A DNA stretch of 64,000 nt, taken from AP-15 sp963799085 (GTDB lineage Bacteria > Pseudomonadota > Alphaproteobacteria > ATCC43930 > CGMCC-115725). The DNA lies in assembly GCA_963799085.1 (NCBI GenBank), contig CAWCWA010000003.1, forward strand, positions 45,626-109,625. The letters are read 5' to 3'. The translations under genes and the position numbers were made by a program. Each line of letters starts with the position of its first letter. The first letter of the stretch is position 1. Shown here piece after piece: positions 17,419-26,295 of this stretch. Below the pieces are notes generated by a model, which worked only from the letters and a program-made list of their open reading frames with translations, ran no database searches and was not told where the DNA came from.

Positions 17419-19032
17419 GTGGCTCACGAATTGCGTTCCTATCGGCCGCTCGGCATTGGCCGCCGCGGCGCCGTTGCGGCGAACCATCCGCTCGCCGCCC
17501 AGGCAGGGCTTCTGGCGCTGCGTGCCGGCGGCAACGCCGTCGACGCGGCGGTCGCCACTGCTGCGGCGCTCGCCGTCGTCGAGCCGATGATGTCGGGTCT
17601 GGGCGGCGACGGCTTCTTTCAGGTGTTCGACGCGGCGTCCGGCCGTGCCGTGGTGTTCAACGGCACCGGCCCGGCACCGGCGGCGGCGACGCCCGAGCGC
17701 TATGCCGGCGGCATTCCCCGCATCGGACCGCTCTCGGTCTCGGTGCCGGGGATGCTCGCCGGCCTCGACATGATGCACCGCGAATTCGGCCGCCTGCCCT
17801 GGGGCGAACTCTTCGCCGAGGCGATCCGTTATGCCGGCGAAGGCTTTGCCGCGACCCGAGCCTACAGCCACTTCGCCGAGGAATATCGATCCACCCTGTT
17901 GATCGACCGGCGCAGCACCGAGATTTTTCTCGCGGACGGTATTGCCCCGCCGCTCGCCATGCCGATTGTTCAGATCGAGCTTGCCCACAGCCTCGAAGAA
18001 ATCGCCGCTGACGGCGCCGAAACCTTCTACCGCGGGCGTCTTTCCCGCCGGCTGGCAGCCGGGCTGGAGGCCGCCGGAGCGCTCCTAACCGCCGCCGATC
18101 TCGGCGAATTCGCGGCCGAGCGGCAGCAGCCGATCGCAGTCGACTACCGCGGCTTTACCGTGCTCGAAGCGCCGCCCAACTCGACGGGCTTCGTGCTGCT
18201 CGAAGAGTTGAAAATCCTCGAGCATTTCGACCTCGAACGCCTGGGATTGCTGTCAGCCGACGCGGTCCACGTCATGGTCGAAGCGAAAAAGCTCGCTTTT
18301 GCCGACCGCGAACGCTGGGCCGCCGACCCGCGTTCGATCGCCGCGCCGCTCTCGGAACTGCTGTCGACCGATTATGCAGGACGGCTCGCCCGCCATATCG
18401 ACATGGCGCGAGCCGCACCCGACGGGGCGCCTTCTTCCTCTTCCGGCGACACCACGTATTTCTGCGCCGCCGACGGCGAGGGTAACGCCGTCTCCGGCAT
18501 CCAGAGCATCAACAGCGGGTTTGGCGCCGGGGTCATCGCCGGCGACACCGGCATTTTGCTCAACAACCGCATGGCCTACTGGCACCTCGAACCGGAGCAT
18601 CCGAACCGGCTGCGGCCGGGGCGTCGGGTGCGCCACACGATGAACCCGCCGATCGTGCTGAAGGACGGTGCGCTGTGGTGCGTCTTCGGTACGCCCGGCG
18701 CCGACAACCAAGTGCAGATCAACCTCCAGGTGCTGAGCGCGATGGTCGATTTCGGGCTCGACCCGCAACAGGCGGCGGAACTGCCGCGCTGGACCTCGCA
18801 CGCTTCGGGCCAGTACGCCAATTGGCCCCATGACGGCGAGGATGCGTTGACGATCGAACGGCGCTTTCCTGAGGTGGTGCGGCGCGAGCTTGCCCGCCGC
18901 GGCCACCCGGTGCATGTCGTCGGCGATCTCGACGGTCCGTGCAGCGTCGAGATTATCCGCCGGGACGCAGCCAGCGGCATGCTGATCGCCGGGTCAGATC
19001 CGCGCCGTGACGGCTGGGCTCTCGCCTGGTAG
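17419..19032 (+). CDS. Gamma-glutamyltransferase family protein
   Basis: 537 residues from a GTG start at 17419, with GGAGG six bases upstream. Ntn-hydrolase of the gamma-glutamyltranspeptidase family, which hydrolyses or transfers gamma-glutamyl groups (for example from glutathione). Seen: N-terminal AANHPLAAQAGLLALRAGGNAVDAAVA (split here as AANHPLAAQAG and LRAGGNAVDAAVA), MMSGLGGDGFFQVFD, and the autoprocessing site GDTTYFCAADGEG, where the second Thr of DTT becomes the nucleophile of the small subunit. No signal peptide is evident, unlike periplasmic GGT. A second paralogue lies at 49.9-51.4 kb. Confidence 0.9.
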   Translation: MAHELRSYRPLGIGRRGAVAANHPLAAQAGLLALRAGGNAVDAAVATAAALAVVEPMMSGLGGDGFFQVFDAASGRAVVFNGTGPAPAAATPERYAGGIPRIGPLSVSVPGMLAGLDMMHREFGRLPWGELFAEAIRYAGEGFAATRAYSHFAEEYRSTLLIDRRSTEIFLADGIAPPLAMPIVQIELAHSLEEIAADGAETFYRGRLSRRLAAGLEAAGALLTAADLGEFAAERQQPIAVDYRGFTVLEAPPNSTGFVLLEELKILEHFDLERLGLLSADAVHVMVEAKKLAFADRERWAADPRSIAAPLSELLSTDYAGRLARHIDMARAAPDGAPSSSSGDTTYFCAADGEGNAVSGIQSINSGFGAGVIAGDTGILLNNRMAYWHLEPEHPNRLRPGRRVRHTMNPPIVLKDGALWCVFGTPGADNQVQINLQVLSAMVDFGLDPQQAAELPRWTSHASGQYANWPHDGEDALTIERRFPEVVRRELARRGHPVHVVGDLDGPCSVEIIRRDAASGMLIAGSDPRRDGWALAW

Positions 19033-19097
19033 AGCGCTCCTCATTTCTGCCATGCCCGCACTTGCCAGGCGCGTTCGAGTGACCTAATCGCTCGCTT

Positions 19098-20948
19098 GTG
19101 GTTCAGATTGCTCCTGCTCGTGGCCGCGAGGACAGCGGTGCTGCGACAGCCGACGCGCGGCATGCCGAAACGCGGCTGCGCGACAGCGAACTTTTCCTGC
19201 TCGCGCTGGCGCTGGCGGCCGGCGTGGCCGCCGGGATCGGCGTCATCATCATGGACTGGCTGCTGGCGCTGCTACGGCAATGGGCGTTCGAGACGACCCT
19301 CACCGAACATTTGAGCGATGCGCTCAAGCTGTCGCCGCTGCGGGTTATGACGATGCCGATCCTGGGCGGCGTTCTGGTCGGGGTCGCGGCGTTGTTGCTG
19401 CGGCGCTGGCGCCCGCGCGAGGTGGTCGACGCGATCGAGGCCAATGCGCTCTTCGGCGGCCGGATGTCGCTCGGCGACAGTTTCGGGCTGGTCGGCGTGA
19501 CTTTGCTGTCGGGCGGGTTCGGCGCCTCGGTCGGGCTCGAAGCGGCCTATACCCAGCTCGGCGCCGCGATGGCCTCGCGCCTCGGCCGGACAGTGGGCCT
19601 GCGCCGCGACGATGTGCGCCTGTTGGTCGGCTGCGGCGCCGCGGGCGCTATCGCAGCCGCCTTCAACGCGCCCCTCACCGGCGCCTTCTACGGTTTCGAG
19701 CTGATCATCGGCGCCTATACCCTGCAGGCGCTGGCGCCGGTCGGGGTAGCGGCGCTGACCGGCACGCTGGTCGTCCGCGCCTTTGGCGAATCGAACCCGA
19801 TTTTCACGGTCTGGCACGAGGTGGCGATCACGCCGCCCGACTATCTGGCCTTTTTCGGCCTCGGCCTCGCCTCGGCCGGGCTCGGCATCCTGGTCATGAA
19901 GGGCGTCACCTCGACCGAGACCCTGTTTCGCTCGCTGGCGGTGCCGCGCTGGGCCCGTCCGGCGCTCGGCGGCCTGTTGATCGGCCTGATGGCGCTGCCG
20001 TTTCCGCAGATCCTAGGGAGCGGCCACGGCGGCATCCTGCGCGACCTGCATTCGGGCTTCGACCTGCCGTTTCTGGCCGGGCTGATCGTCGCCAAGATCG
20101 TCGCCTCGGCGGTGTCGATCGGCTCGGGCTTCCGCGGCGGCCTGTTCAGCACCTCGCTCTTTATCGGCAGTCTGTTTGGCAGCCTGGTCGGCGCCCTCAT
20201 GATCCGCTTGGCGCCCGAAGCCGGCGTCGATCCGCTGATCTACACGCTGGTCGGCATGGGTTCGGTCGCCGCGGCGATTGTCGGCGCGCCAATGACGATG
20301 ATCATGATCGTGCTTGAAACCACCGGTGATTTTGCCGCGACGATCGGCGTCATGGTCGGGGTAGTCACGGCCGCGATCGCGGTGCGGCACTGGTTCGGCT
20401 ATTCGTTTGCGACCTGGCGGTTCCACCTGCGCGGCTTGAAGATCCGCAGCCCCGAGGACGTCGGCTGGATCAATGAACTGCTGATCGGCCCGATGATGCG
20501 CCGCGATCCCGCGGTGATCGCCGCCGATCTGCCGCTCGATGAGTTGCGCCGGCGGTTTCCGCCGGGCAGCGCCAAGCAGATTTACGTCGTCGACGGCGAC
20601 GGCAGATTGTCCGGGAGCCTCGACGCTGTCGAGGCAGACGCGTCCGAGGCCGCCGAAGGGGCCATGACAGTCGGCGATCTGGTCAAGGGACCAACCGCAT
20701 ATCTGCTGCCTGGCGATGATCTGCGCACCGCCCTCGACCGCTTTAGCGAGGCTGCGCACGAGGCGCTGCCGGTCATCGACAGCGTCGCCGACCGCCGCGT
20801 TCTCGGCTATCTGAGCGAGGCCTACGCGCTGCGGCGCTACGCCCACGAGCTTGAGCGCCACCGCGGCGCCCGGGCCGACGATGCCGGCATATTCAGCCCA
20901 GCCGCCGATGACATTCCCGCCGCCGGGCCGGAAGCACAAAATAGATGA
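19098..20948 (+). CDS. CLC-family chloride channel/antiporter with C-terminal CBS pair
   Basis: 616 residues, GTG start at 19098. A membrane domain (about residues 30-450) is followed by two CBS modules (MMRRDPAVIAADLPLDELRR; MTVGDLVKGPTAYLLPGDDL). The position that reads GREGP in typical CLC proteins reads FGASVGLEAAYTQLGA here; the gating Glu appears kept (VGLEA) but the following Pro is not. The late motif GxFxPxLxxG reads GFRGGLFSTSLFIGSLFG. This is therefore a divergent subfamily; ion specificity and channel versus exchanger mode cannot be told. Monocistronic by spacing. Confidence 0.88.
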   Translation: MVQIAPARGREDSGAATADARHAETRLRDSELFLLALALAAGVAAGIGVIIMDWLLALLRQWAFETTLTEHLSDALKLSPLRVMTMPILGGVLVGVAALLLRRWRPREVVDAIEANALFGGRMSLGDSFGLVGVTLLSGGFGASVGLEAAYTQLGAAMASRLGRTVGLRRDDVRLLVGCGAAGAIAAAFNAPLTGAFYGFELIIGAYTLQALAPVGVAALTGTLVVRAFGESNPIFTVWHEVAITPPDYLAFFGLGLASAGLGILVMKGVTSTETLFRSLAVPRWARPALGGLLIGLMALPFPQILGSGHGGILRDLHSGFDLPFLAGLIVAKIVASAVSIGSGFRGGLFSTSLFIGSLFGSLVGALMIRLAPEAGVDPLIYTLVGMGSVAAAIVGAPMTMIMIVLETTGDFAATIGVMVGVVTAAIAVRHWFGYSFATWRFHLRGLKIRSPEDVGWINELLIGPMMRRDPAVIAADLPLDELRRRFPPGSAKQIYVVDGDGRLSGSLDAVEADASEAAEGAMTVGDLVKGPTAYLLPGDDLRTALDRFSEAAHEALPVIDSVADRRVLGYLSEAYALRRYAHELERHRGARADDAGIFSPAADDIPAAGPEAQNR

Positions 20949-21261
20949 TACATTTTAGCATGGCTGCGCTACAATGAATGCAGCCCGGTGTCGCGCGCCC
21001 CTTGCGCCAAGGCAGCGGACAACAGCGGCCTGTTCGCCGGACCGCAGGAGGAAGTGCTCTTGTTACAGGATCGGATCATCGTCATAACGCTGGCAAAGGA
21101 CAGATTGCCCGCATCGATTGATCTGTCGCGTTTCGGCGAGCGAGCCTCACGCGGATGTGATTGGGCGAGGCGAATTGCCGCGTTAGCATGATCGGTGTTG
21201 TCGAACCGTATGACGGCGACGGTCGTGAGCCGGCTGACGCCAACAAGCAAGGAGTTTAGGG
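20949..21261. other. Intergenic stretch before the ABC importer operon
   Basis: About 310 bp. It ends in AAGGAG, the ribosome site for the permease gene at 21262, and should hold the operon promoter. I see no substrate-binding protein gene or remnant of one here. Confidence 0.4.
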
Positions 21262-22191
21262 ATGGCTGATGTCGTCGCCCGTGACGTCCGCATAGGTGGG
21301 GCCGGCCGCCAGCTCACGCTGAAAAAGTTTACTCGGCGAAAGTCGACGATCGCCTTTTTCATGACGTTGCCGCTGATTTTGATTGTTGTATGCTTGGTGG
21401 TGTACCCGGCATTCTACTCGATCCACCTCGCAACTTTGAACAAGTCGATGCAGCATTTCGTCGGCTTCGGGAATTTCGAGTTCCTATTCAAGCGCAATAC
21501 CTTCTGGATGGTAGTCGAGCAGTCGATACTGTTCGCGGTGACGGCGGTCATTTTCAAGGCTGTCATCGGCTTCATTGTAGCCCATTTCGTGCATAACCTG
21601 CCGGACAAGGGGCAGCGCAAATGGCGCGGCATGCTGCTCATCCCTTGGGTCATCCCGCCGGCGATGAGCACGCTCGCTTGGCTGTGGCTGTTTGATCCGT
21701 CCTACAGCGCCTTCAACTGGGTCTTCGCGCATCTCGGCCTGCCGCAGGTGGCGTGGCTCGGCAACCCCTATTGGGCGCGGTTCTGCGTGATCCTGGTCAA
21801 TGTCTGGGTCGGCTCGCCGTTCTTCATGATCATGTATCTGGCGGCGCTCAAATCGGTGCCGCATGAACTGCACGAAGCCGCGTCGATCGACGGCGCCAGT
21901 TGGCTGCAGAAGATCTGGTACGTAAACCTGCCGCTGATGCGCAACATCATCCAGATCACGGCGTTGTTCTCACTGATCGTGACTTTCGCCAATTTCGACA
22001 TCGTCAAAATCTTGACGAATGGCGGGCCAGTCGATCAGACGCACGTCTTCGCCACCTGGGCCTTCACTTTGGCGATCTGGGGCAATGACATTCCGCTCGG
22101 CGCCTCGGTATCTCTGTTCATGGCCCCGATCCTGGCGACGGCAGCCTTCTTCATTCTGCGCAACGTGCGCCGCCGCGGCAACGAGGCATGA
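21262..22191 (+). CDS. Sugar ABC importer permease, MalF/UgpA type
   Basis: 309 residues with six membrane helices (first TIAFFMTLPLILIVVCLVVYP, given in part). The EAA loop that contacts the ATPase is HELHEAASIDGASWLQKIWY. One half of the CUT1-type (carbohydrate uptake) importer pore with the next gene. The first gene of a five-gene operon, overlapping the second permease by four bases (ATGA). Confidence 0.93.
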   Translation: MADVVARDVRIGGAGRQLTLKKFTRRKSTIAFFMTLPLILIVVCLVVYPAFYSIHLATLNKSMQHFVGFGNFEFLFKRNTFWMVVEQSILFAVTAVIFKAVIGFIVAHFVHNLPDKGQRKWRGMLLIPWVIPPAMSTLAWLWLFDPSYSAFNWVFAHLGLPQVAWLGNPYWARFCVILVNVWVGSPFFMIMYLAALKSVPHELHEAASIDGASWLQKIWYVNLPLMRNIIQITALFSLIVTFANFDIVKILTNGGPVDQTHVFATWAFTLAIWGNDIPLGASVSLFMAPILATAAFFILRNVRRRGNEA

Positions 22192-23108
22192 CCATGACGT
22201 CGGCAACAGCAGACACCGCGGCCGGCCAGATCGGCCGCATCCGTTACGGCAGCATTTCGCACGGCCGCCGCCGAGCGTTGTTCTGGTCGTATTTCTTCCT
22301 GATCCTGTTCGTGATCTTTTTCCTGACGCCGCCGATTTACATGCTGATCACCTCGCTAAAATCGAGCGCGGAGATTTCAGCGGCCACCAACCCGTGGTGG
22401 GTCTACCATCCAACGCTGTCGAACTACATCGAGCTCCTGTCGCAGAACCAGTTCCTGGTCTTTTTCCGCAATTCGGCGCTGGTGTCGGTCTGTGTCGTGT
22501 CGGTGACGATGGTGGTCAGCATCTTCGCTGCTTTCGCTCTGGCGCGCATGCGGTTCTGGGGGTCCGCGACGTTGGCGACCGGCGTGTTCTTGACCTATCT
22601 CATCCCGGAATCGCTGCTGTTCATTCCGCTGTTCAAGACCTTCGCCTTCATCCACGACAAGACCGGCATCGAGCTGATCAATCATTGGTGGGTATTGATC
22701 ATCCTCTACCCGACCTTGACAGTGCCGTTCGCAACCTGGCTGATGATCGGCTATTTCTCCAGCATCCCGAAGGAATTGGACGAGGCCGCCCTGATCGACG
22801 GTGCCGGCTACATCCAGATGCTGACCCGCATCTTCATCCCCGTGGCGATCCCGGGGATCATCGCGGCGATGATCTTCACTTTCACGGTGTCCTGGGCAAA
22901 CTTCCTTTATCCGCTAGCATTTACGACCTCGGCGGACCAACTCGTCTTGCCGGTCGGCATCGTCACCACGTTAATCCGCGGTGACGTCTACGCTTGGGGG
23001 CAGATCATGACCGGCGCATTGCTGGGCGCCGCACCGCCCCTGATCATCTACGCCTTCCTGATGGACTATTACATTTCCGGCCTCACCGCCGGCGCGACGA
23101 AAGGGTAG
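22188..23108 (+). CDS. Sugar ABC importer permease, MalG/UgpE type
   Basis: 306 residues and six membrane helices. The EAA loop is KELDEAALIDGAGYIQMLTR, and a typical MalG-like N-terminus (PPIYMLITSLKSSAEIS) precedes the first periplasmic loop. Pairs with the preceding permease. Start ATG at 22188 overlaps the upstream stop codon. Confidence 0.93.
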   Translation: MTMTSATADTAAGQIGRIRYGSISHGRRRALFWSYFFLILFVIFFLTPPIYMLITSLKSSAEISAATNPWWVYHPTLSNYIELLSQNQFLVFFRNSALVSVCVVSVTMVVSIFAAFALARMRFWGSATLATGVFLTYLIPESLLFIPLFKTFAFIHDKTGIELINHWWVLIILYPTLTVPFATWLMIGYFSSIPKELDEAALIDGAGYIQMLTRIFIPVAIPGIIAAMIFTFTVSWANFLYPLAFTTSADQLVLPVGIVTTLIRGDVYAWGQIMTGALLGAAPPLIIYAFLMDYYISGLTAGATKG

Positions 23109-23113
23109 TAGGC

Positions 23114-24211
23114 ATGGCGCAAGTTGCGCTCCGCAATATCGTCAAGATGTTCGACCGCACTCCGGCTGTCGACCGCATCGACCTCGACATCGCCGACCGG
23201 GAGTTCATCGTCCTGGTCGGCCCGTCGGGTTGCGGCAAGACCACGACACTGCGGATGATCGCCGGTCTCGAAGAGGCGACCTCTGGCGAGATCTTCATCG
23301 GCGACCAGCTCGTCAACGACGTGCCGCCGAAGGACCGGGACATCGCGATGGTGTTCCAGAATTATGCGCTCTACCCGCATATGACCGTCTTCGAGAACAT
23401 GTCTTTCGCGTTGCGGCTGAAGAAGTTTCCGAAGGCCGAGATCGCCGAGCGCGTCCAGGCGGCGGCGCGGATTCTCGCCATCACTGAACTGCTCGATCGC
23501 CGCCCCAAGCAGCTCTCCGGCGGCCAGCGCCAGCGTGTCGCGATGGGGCGCGCCATCGTGCGCAACCCCAAGGTCTTCCTGTTCGACGAGCCGCTCTCCA
23601 ACCTCGACGCCAAATTGCGCGTCCAGATGCGCACCGAGATCAAACGGATCCATCAGCAGGTCACCACGACGACGGTCTATGTCACGCACGACCAGGTCGA
23701 GGCGGTGACACTCGCCGACCGTGTGGTGATCATGAATGGCGGGCGCATCGAGCAGATCGGCACCCCGAACGACGTGTACCACCATCCGCAGACACAGTTC
23801 GTCGCCGGGTTTATCGGCTCGCCGACGATGAATTTTCTGCCCTGTCGGCTGGTGCAGAACGGCAGCGGCCTGACAGCGCGACTGTCGGATTGGCTGACCC
23901 TGCCGGTCCCGCCCTCGCATGAGGCGCGCTATCGCCCGCATGTCGGCAAGGAAGTTACCTTCGGCCTGCGGCCAGAGCACATCATCGAAGAGCGCAGCGA
24001 AATGCCACCGGGCGCGGCAGCGTTCGACGCGCGTCTCGACGTCGTCGAGCCGATGGGCATGGAGACGATGGTCTATTTCCTGGTCGACGGTATTCAGGTC
24101 TGCGGCCGCGTCAATCCCGTCGCCGCGGCCAATGTGGGCGAGTCGATGCGTCTTGTCGCCGATCTCAGCCAGATGCATCTGATCGACTCGCGCACCCAGC
24201 AGGTGATCTGA
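23114..24211 (+). CDS. Sugar ABC importer ATPase, MalK/UgpC type
   Basis: 365 residues. Walker A GPSGCGKTTTLRM, Q-loop MVFQNYALYPHMTVFEN, ABC signature LSGGQRQRVAMGRAI, Walker B VFLFDEPLSNLDAKLR and switch His in TVYVTHDQVEAVTLAD are all intact. The C-terminal TOBE/regulatory domain (about residues 240-360, EVTFGLRPEHI) is typical of CUT1 importers. Start ATG at 23114, five bases after the permease stop. It energises uptake of a sugar or polyol that cannot be named from sequence. Confidence 0.95.
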   Translation: MAQVALRNIVKMFDRTPAVDRIDLDIADREFIVLVGPSGCGKTTTLRMIAGLEEATSGEIFIGDQLVNDVPPKDRDIAMVFQNYALYPHMTVFENMSFALRLKKFPKAEIAERVQAAARILAITELLDRRPKQLSGGQRQRVAMGRAIVRNPKVFLFDEPLSNLDAKLRVQMRTEIKRIHQQVTTTTVYVTHDQVEAVTLADRVVIMNGGRIEQIGTPNDVYHHPQTQFVAGFIGSPTMNFLPCRLVQNGSGLTARLSDWLTLPVPPSHEARYRPHVGKEVTFGLRPEHIIEERSEMPPGAAAFDARLDVVEPMGMETMVYFLVDGIQVCGRVNPVAAANVGESMRLVADLSQMHLIDSRTQQVI

Positions 24212-24240
24212 CCGAGCTCCCGCCGGTCGCCGGCGGACCG

Positions 24241-24934
24241 ATGGATCTGCGCGACAGGGTCGTCGTCATCACCGGCGCCGCGCGCGGCATTGGCCGGGAA
24301 TTCGCGCGCTCCCTCGGCGCCGCCGGTGCCAGCATCGTCGCGACTGATCGCGCCGATTGCGCTGACACGGCCGATCTGGTCGCCGCGGTGGGCGGAAAGG
24401 CGATTGCTGTCAAGCCGTGCGAGTGGTCGCGGATCGATGGCGTCGACGCGCCTCTGGCGCCATGGCCGCTTCGACGCCATCGCCGAAACTGATTGGGACG
24501 CCGCGATGGCGGTCAACGTCAAGGGTGTCTGGAACTGCTGCAAGGCGGTGGTGCCGGCGATGCGCCGAGCCGGCGGCGGCAGTATCGTCAACATGGCCTC
24601 GCTCGCCGCGACCTACGGCATGCCGTTCGCGCTCCATTACACGACCTCGAAGGCAGCGGTGATCGGATTGACCCGCGGCCTGGCCCGCGAACTCGGCCGC
24701 GATCGCATCCGCGTCAACGCATTGGCGCCGAGCGCCGTTCTGACTGAGGGGACAAGCGAATTCTTCGGCGATCGGGCTGAACGCGCGCTCGAGGTGATCA
24801 AGGCGGGGCAGTCGCTGCAGCGCAATCTGACGCCTGAGGATCTGGTCGGGACCGTCCATTGGTTCGTCTCCGATGCGAGCGGCCTGGTGACCGGCCAGAC
24901 CATCGCCGTCGACGGCGGGACGGTCATGCTGTGA
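24241..24934 (+). pseudogene. SDR-family dehydrogenase with internal deletion and frame change
   Basis: NAD(P)-dependent short-chain dehydrogenase. The N-terminus is good (RVVVITGAARGIGREFARSL, dinucleotide motif TGAARGIG). Near 24420-24480 the sequence jumps to a different frame at FDAIAETDWDAAMAVNVKGVWN. The intervening 30 or so residues, including the NNAG motif and beta-strand 4, are missing. The C-terminal half is intact, with active-site YTTSKAAVIGL and the closing VTGQTIAVDGGTVML. It lies in the sugar operon and its stop overlaps the next SDR start. Either a deletion mutant or an assembly fault. Confidence 0.75.
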
Positions 24935-25692
24935 TGGGCTCGCTCTCGGGGAAGGCGGCGCTGGTCAGTGGTGCGGGCGGTGGCATCGGCCGGGCGATTG
25001 CGCTTGCCTTCGCTGAGGCCGGGGCGGCTGTTGTCTGTTGCGACATCGATCCGGCATCGGCGCGCGAGACGGTCGGGCTGGTTGAAGAGCAGGGCGGCCG
25101 CGCGATCGCCCAGGCCTGCGACGTTGCACGCGAAGTCGACACCAAAGCCGCCGCGGCCGCCGCGGCCGCTGCCTTCGGCCGCCTCGACATTCTGGTCAGC
25201 GGTGCCGCACCCTACGATGCAGGCGGCACGGTCCTCGAGACTGACCCCGCCGAATGGGAGCGGGTGGTCGCGGTCAACCTGACTGGTTCCTTTCTGCTGA
25301 GCCGCGCGGTTCTACCGGCGATGATCGCCGGTGGCGGCGGATCGATCATCCTGATCGCCTCGCAGCTCGGTCGGGTCGGTAGCGCCGGACGGGCGGCCTA
25401 TTGCGCGACCAAGGGCGCCCTCATCCAGCTCGCCAAGGTCATGGCGATTGACCACGCCGGGCAGAATATCCGCGTCAATACGCTCTCGCCGGGTGCGGTC
25501 GAGACAGAGCGGCTGTCGCGTCGCTATGGCGATTTCGCGGCGGCGCGGGCATATATGGGGCCAAAGCATCTGCTGGGGCGGCTCGGCCAGCCGCAGGAGA
25601 TCGCTGCGGCGGCGCTGTTCCTGGCGAGCGACGCCGCAAGCTTCGTCACCGGCAGCGACTTGCTCGTCGATGGCGGCTACACGGCGATCTGA
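24934..25692 (+). CDS. SDR-family NAD(P)-dependent oxidoreductase
   Basis: 252 residues. Cofactor motif SGAGGGIGRAIAL (Gly-rich, residues about 11-23), acidic CCDID after strand 2 (suggests NAD preference), catalytic Ser in IASQLGRVG, YCATKGALIQL (Tyr and Lys) and the C-terminal FVTGSDLLVDGGYTAI. The NNAG motif reads VSGAAP, a variation. Start ATG at 24934 shares one base with the upstream stop. Probably oxidises the imported sugar or polyol, judged only by operon membership. Confidence 0.88.
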   Translation: MGSLSGKAALVSGAGGGIGRAIALAFAEAGAAVVCCDIDPASARETVGLVEEQGGRAIAQACDVAREVDTKAAAAAAAAAFGRLDILVSGAAPYDAGGTVLETDPAEWERVVAVNLTGSFLLSRAVLPAMIAGGGGSIILIASQLGRVGSAGRAAYCATKGALIQLAKVMAIDHAGQNIRVNTLSPGAVETERLSRRYGDFAAARAYMGPKHLLGRLGQPQEIAAAALFLASDAASFVTGSDLLVDGGYTAI

Positions 25693-25757
25693 CCGGCGCG
25701 CCGCATTCCGTCATATTGACGCAGGGCTTGGCGTCTCTTACGTAGAGCGCGATTGCC

Positions 25758-26282
25758 ATGGCCCTGCTCCCTATCATCACCGCCCCCGATCCGCGCCTCA
25801 AAACCAAGGCGCGGCCCGTCGCCGCCGTCGACGACAAGGTCAGACGGCTGATGGACGACATGCTCGAGACCATGTACCACGCAATCGGCATCGGGCTCGC
25901 CGGGCCGCAGGTCGGCGTGTCGAGACGCGTGCTCGTCCTCGATATCGCCCGCGAAGAGGAAAAGCCGCAGCCGTTGCAGTTCGCCAATCCCGAGATCATT
26001 TGGAGCTCGCCGGAGCTGGCGACTCAGAGCGAGGGATGCCTCTCCCTGCCGGAACACTATGCTGACGTGACCCGGCCGGCCGAAATCCGGCTGCGCTACC
26101 TCGATTACCAGAACGAGATACGCGAGATGCATGCGGCTGGGCTGCTCGCGACCTGCCTGCAGCATGAGATCGAGCATCTCGACGGCATCCTGTTTGTCGA
26201 CCACCTGTCGTTGGTGAAGCGCGGGATGATCCTGCGCAAACTCGCCAAGTCCAAGCGCAGCCGCACGGCCGTTCCTGCCTGA
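25758..26282 (+). CDS. def: Peptide deformylase
   Basis: 174 residues. Removes the formyl group from nascent proteins. The three metal/active-site motifs are present: GIGLAGPQVGV, EGCLSLPEHY (Cys ligand) and QHEIEHLDGILF (two His ligands and Glu). EGCLSLP matches the usual motif, and QHEIEH has Ile-Glu in place of the usual xx-Asp in HExxD. Followed 13 bp later by fmt, the matching formylating enzyme. Confidence 0.96.
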   Translation: MALLPIITAPDPRLKTKARPVAAVDDKVRRLMDDMLETMYHAIGIGLAGPQVGVSRRVLVLDIAREEEKPQPLQFANPEIIWSSPELATQSEGCLSLPEHYADVTRPAEIRLRYLDYQNEIREMHAAGLLATCLQHEIEHLDGILFVDHLSLVKRGMILRKLAKSKRSRTAVPA

Positions 26283-26295
26283 GGCGAGCCCCCGG

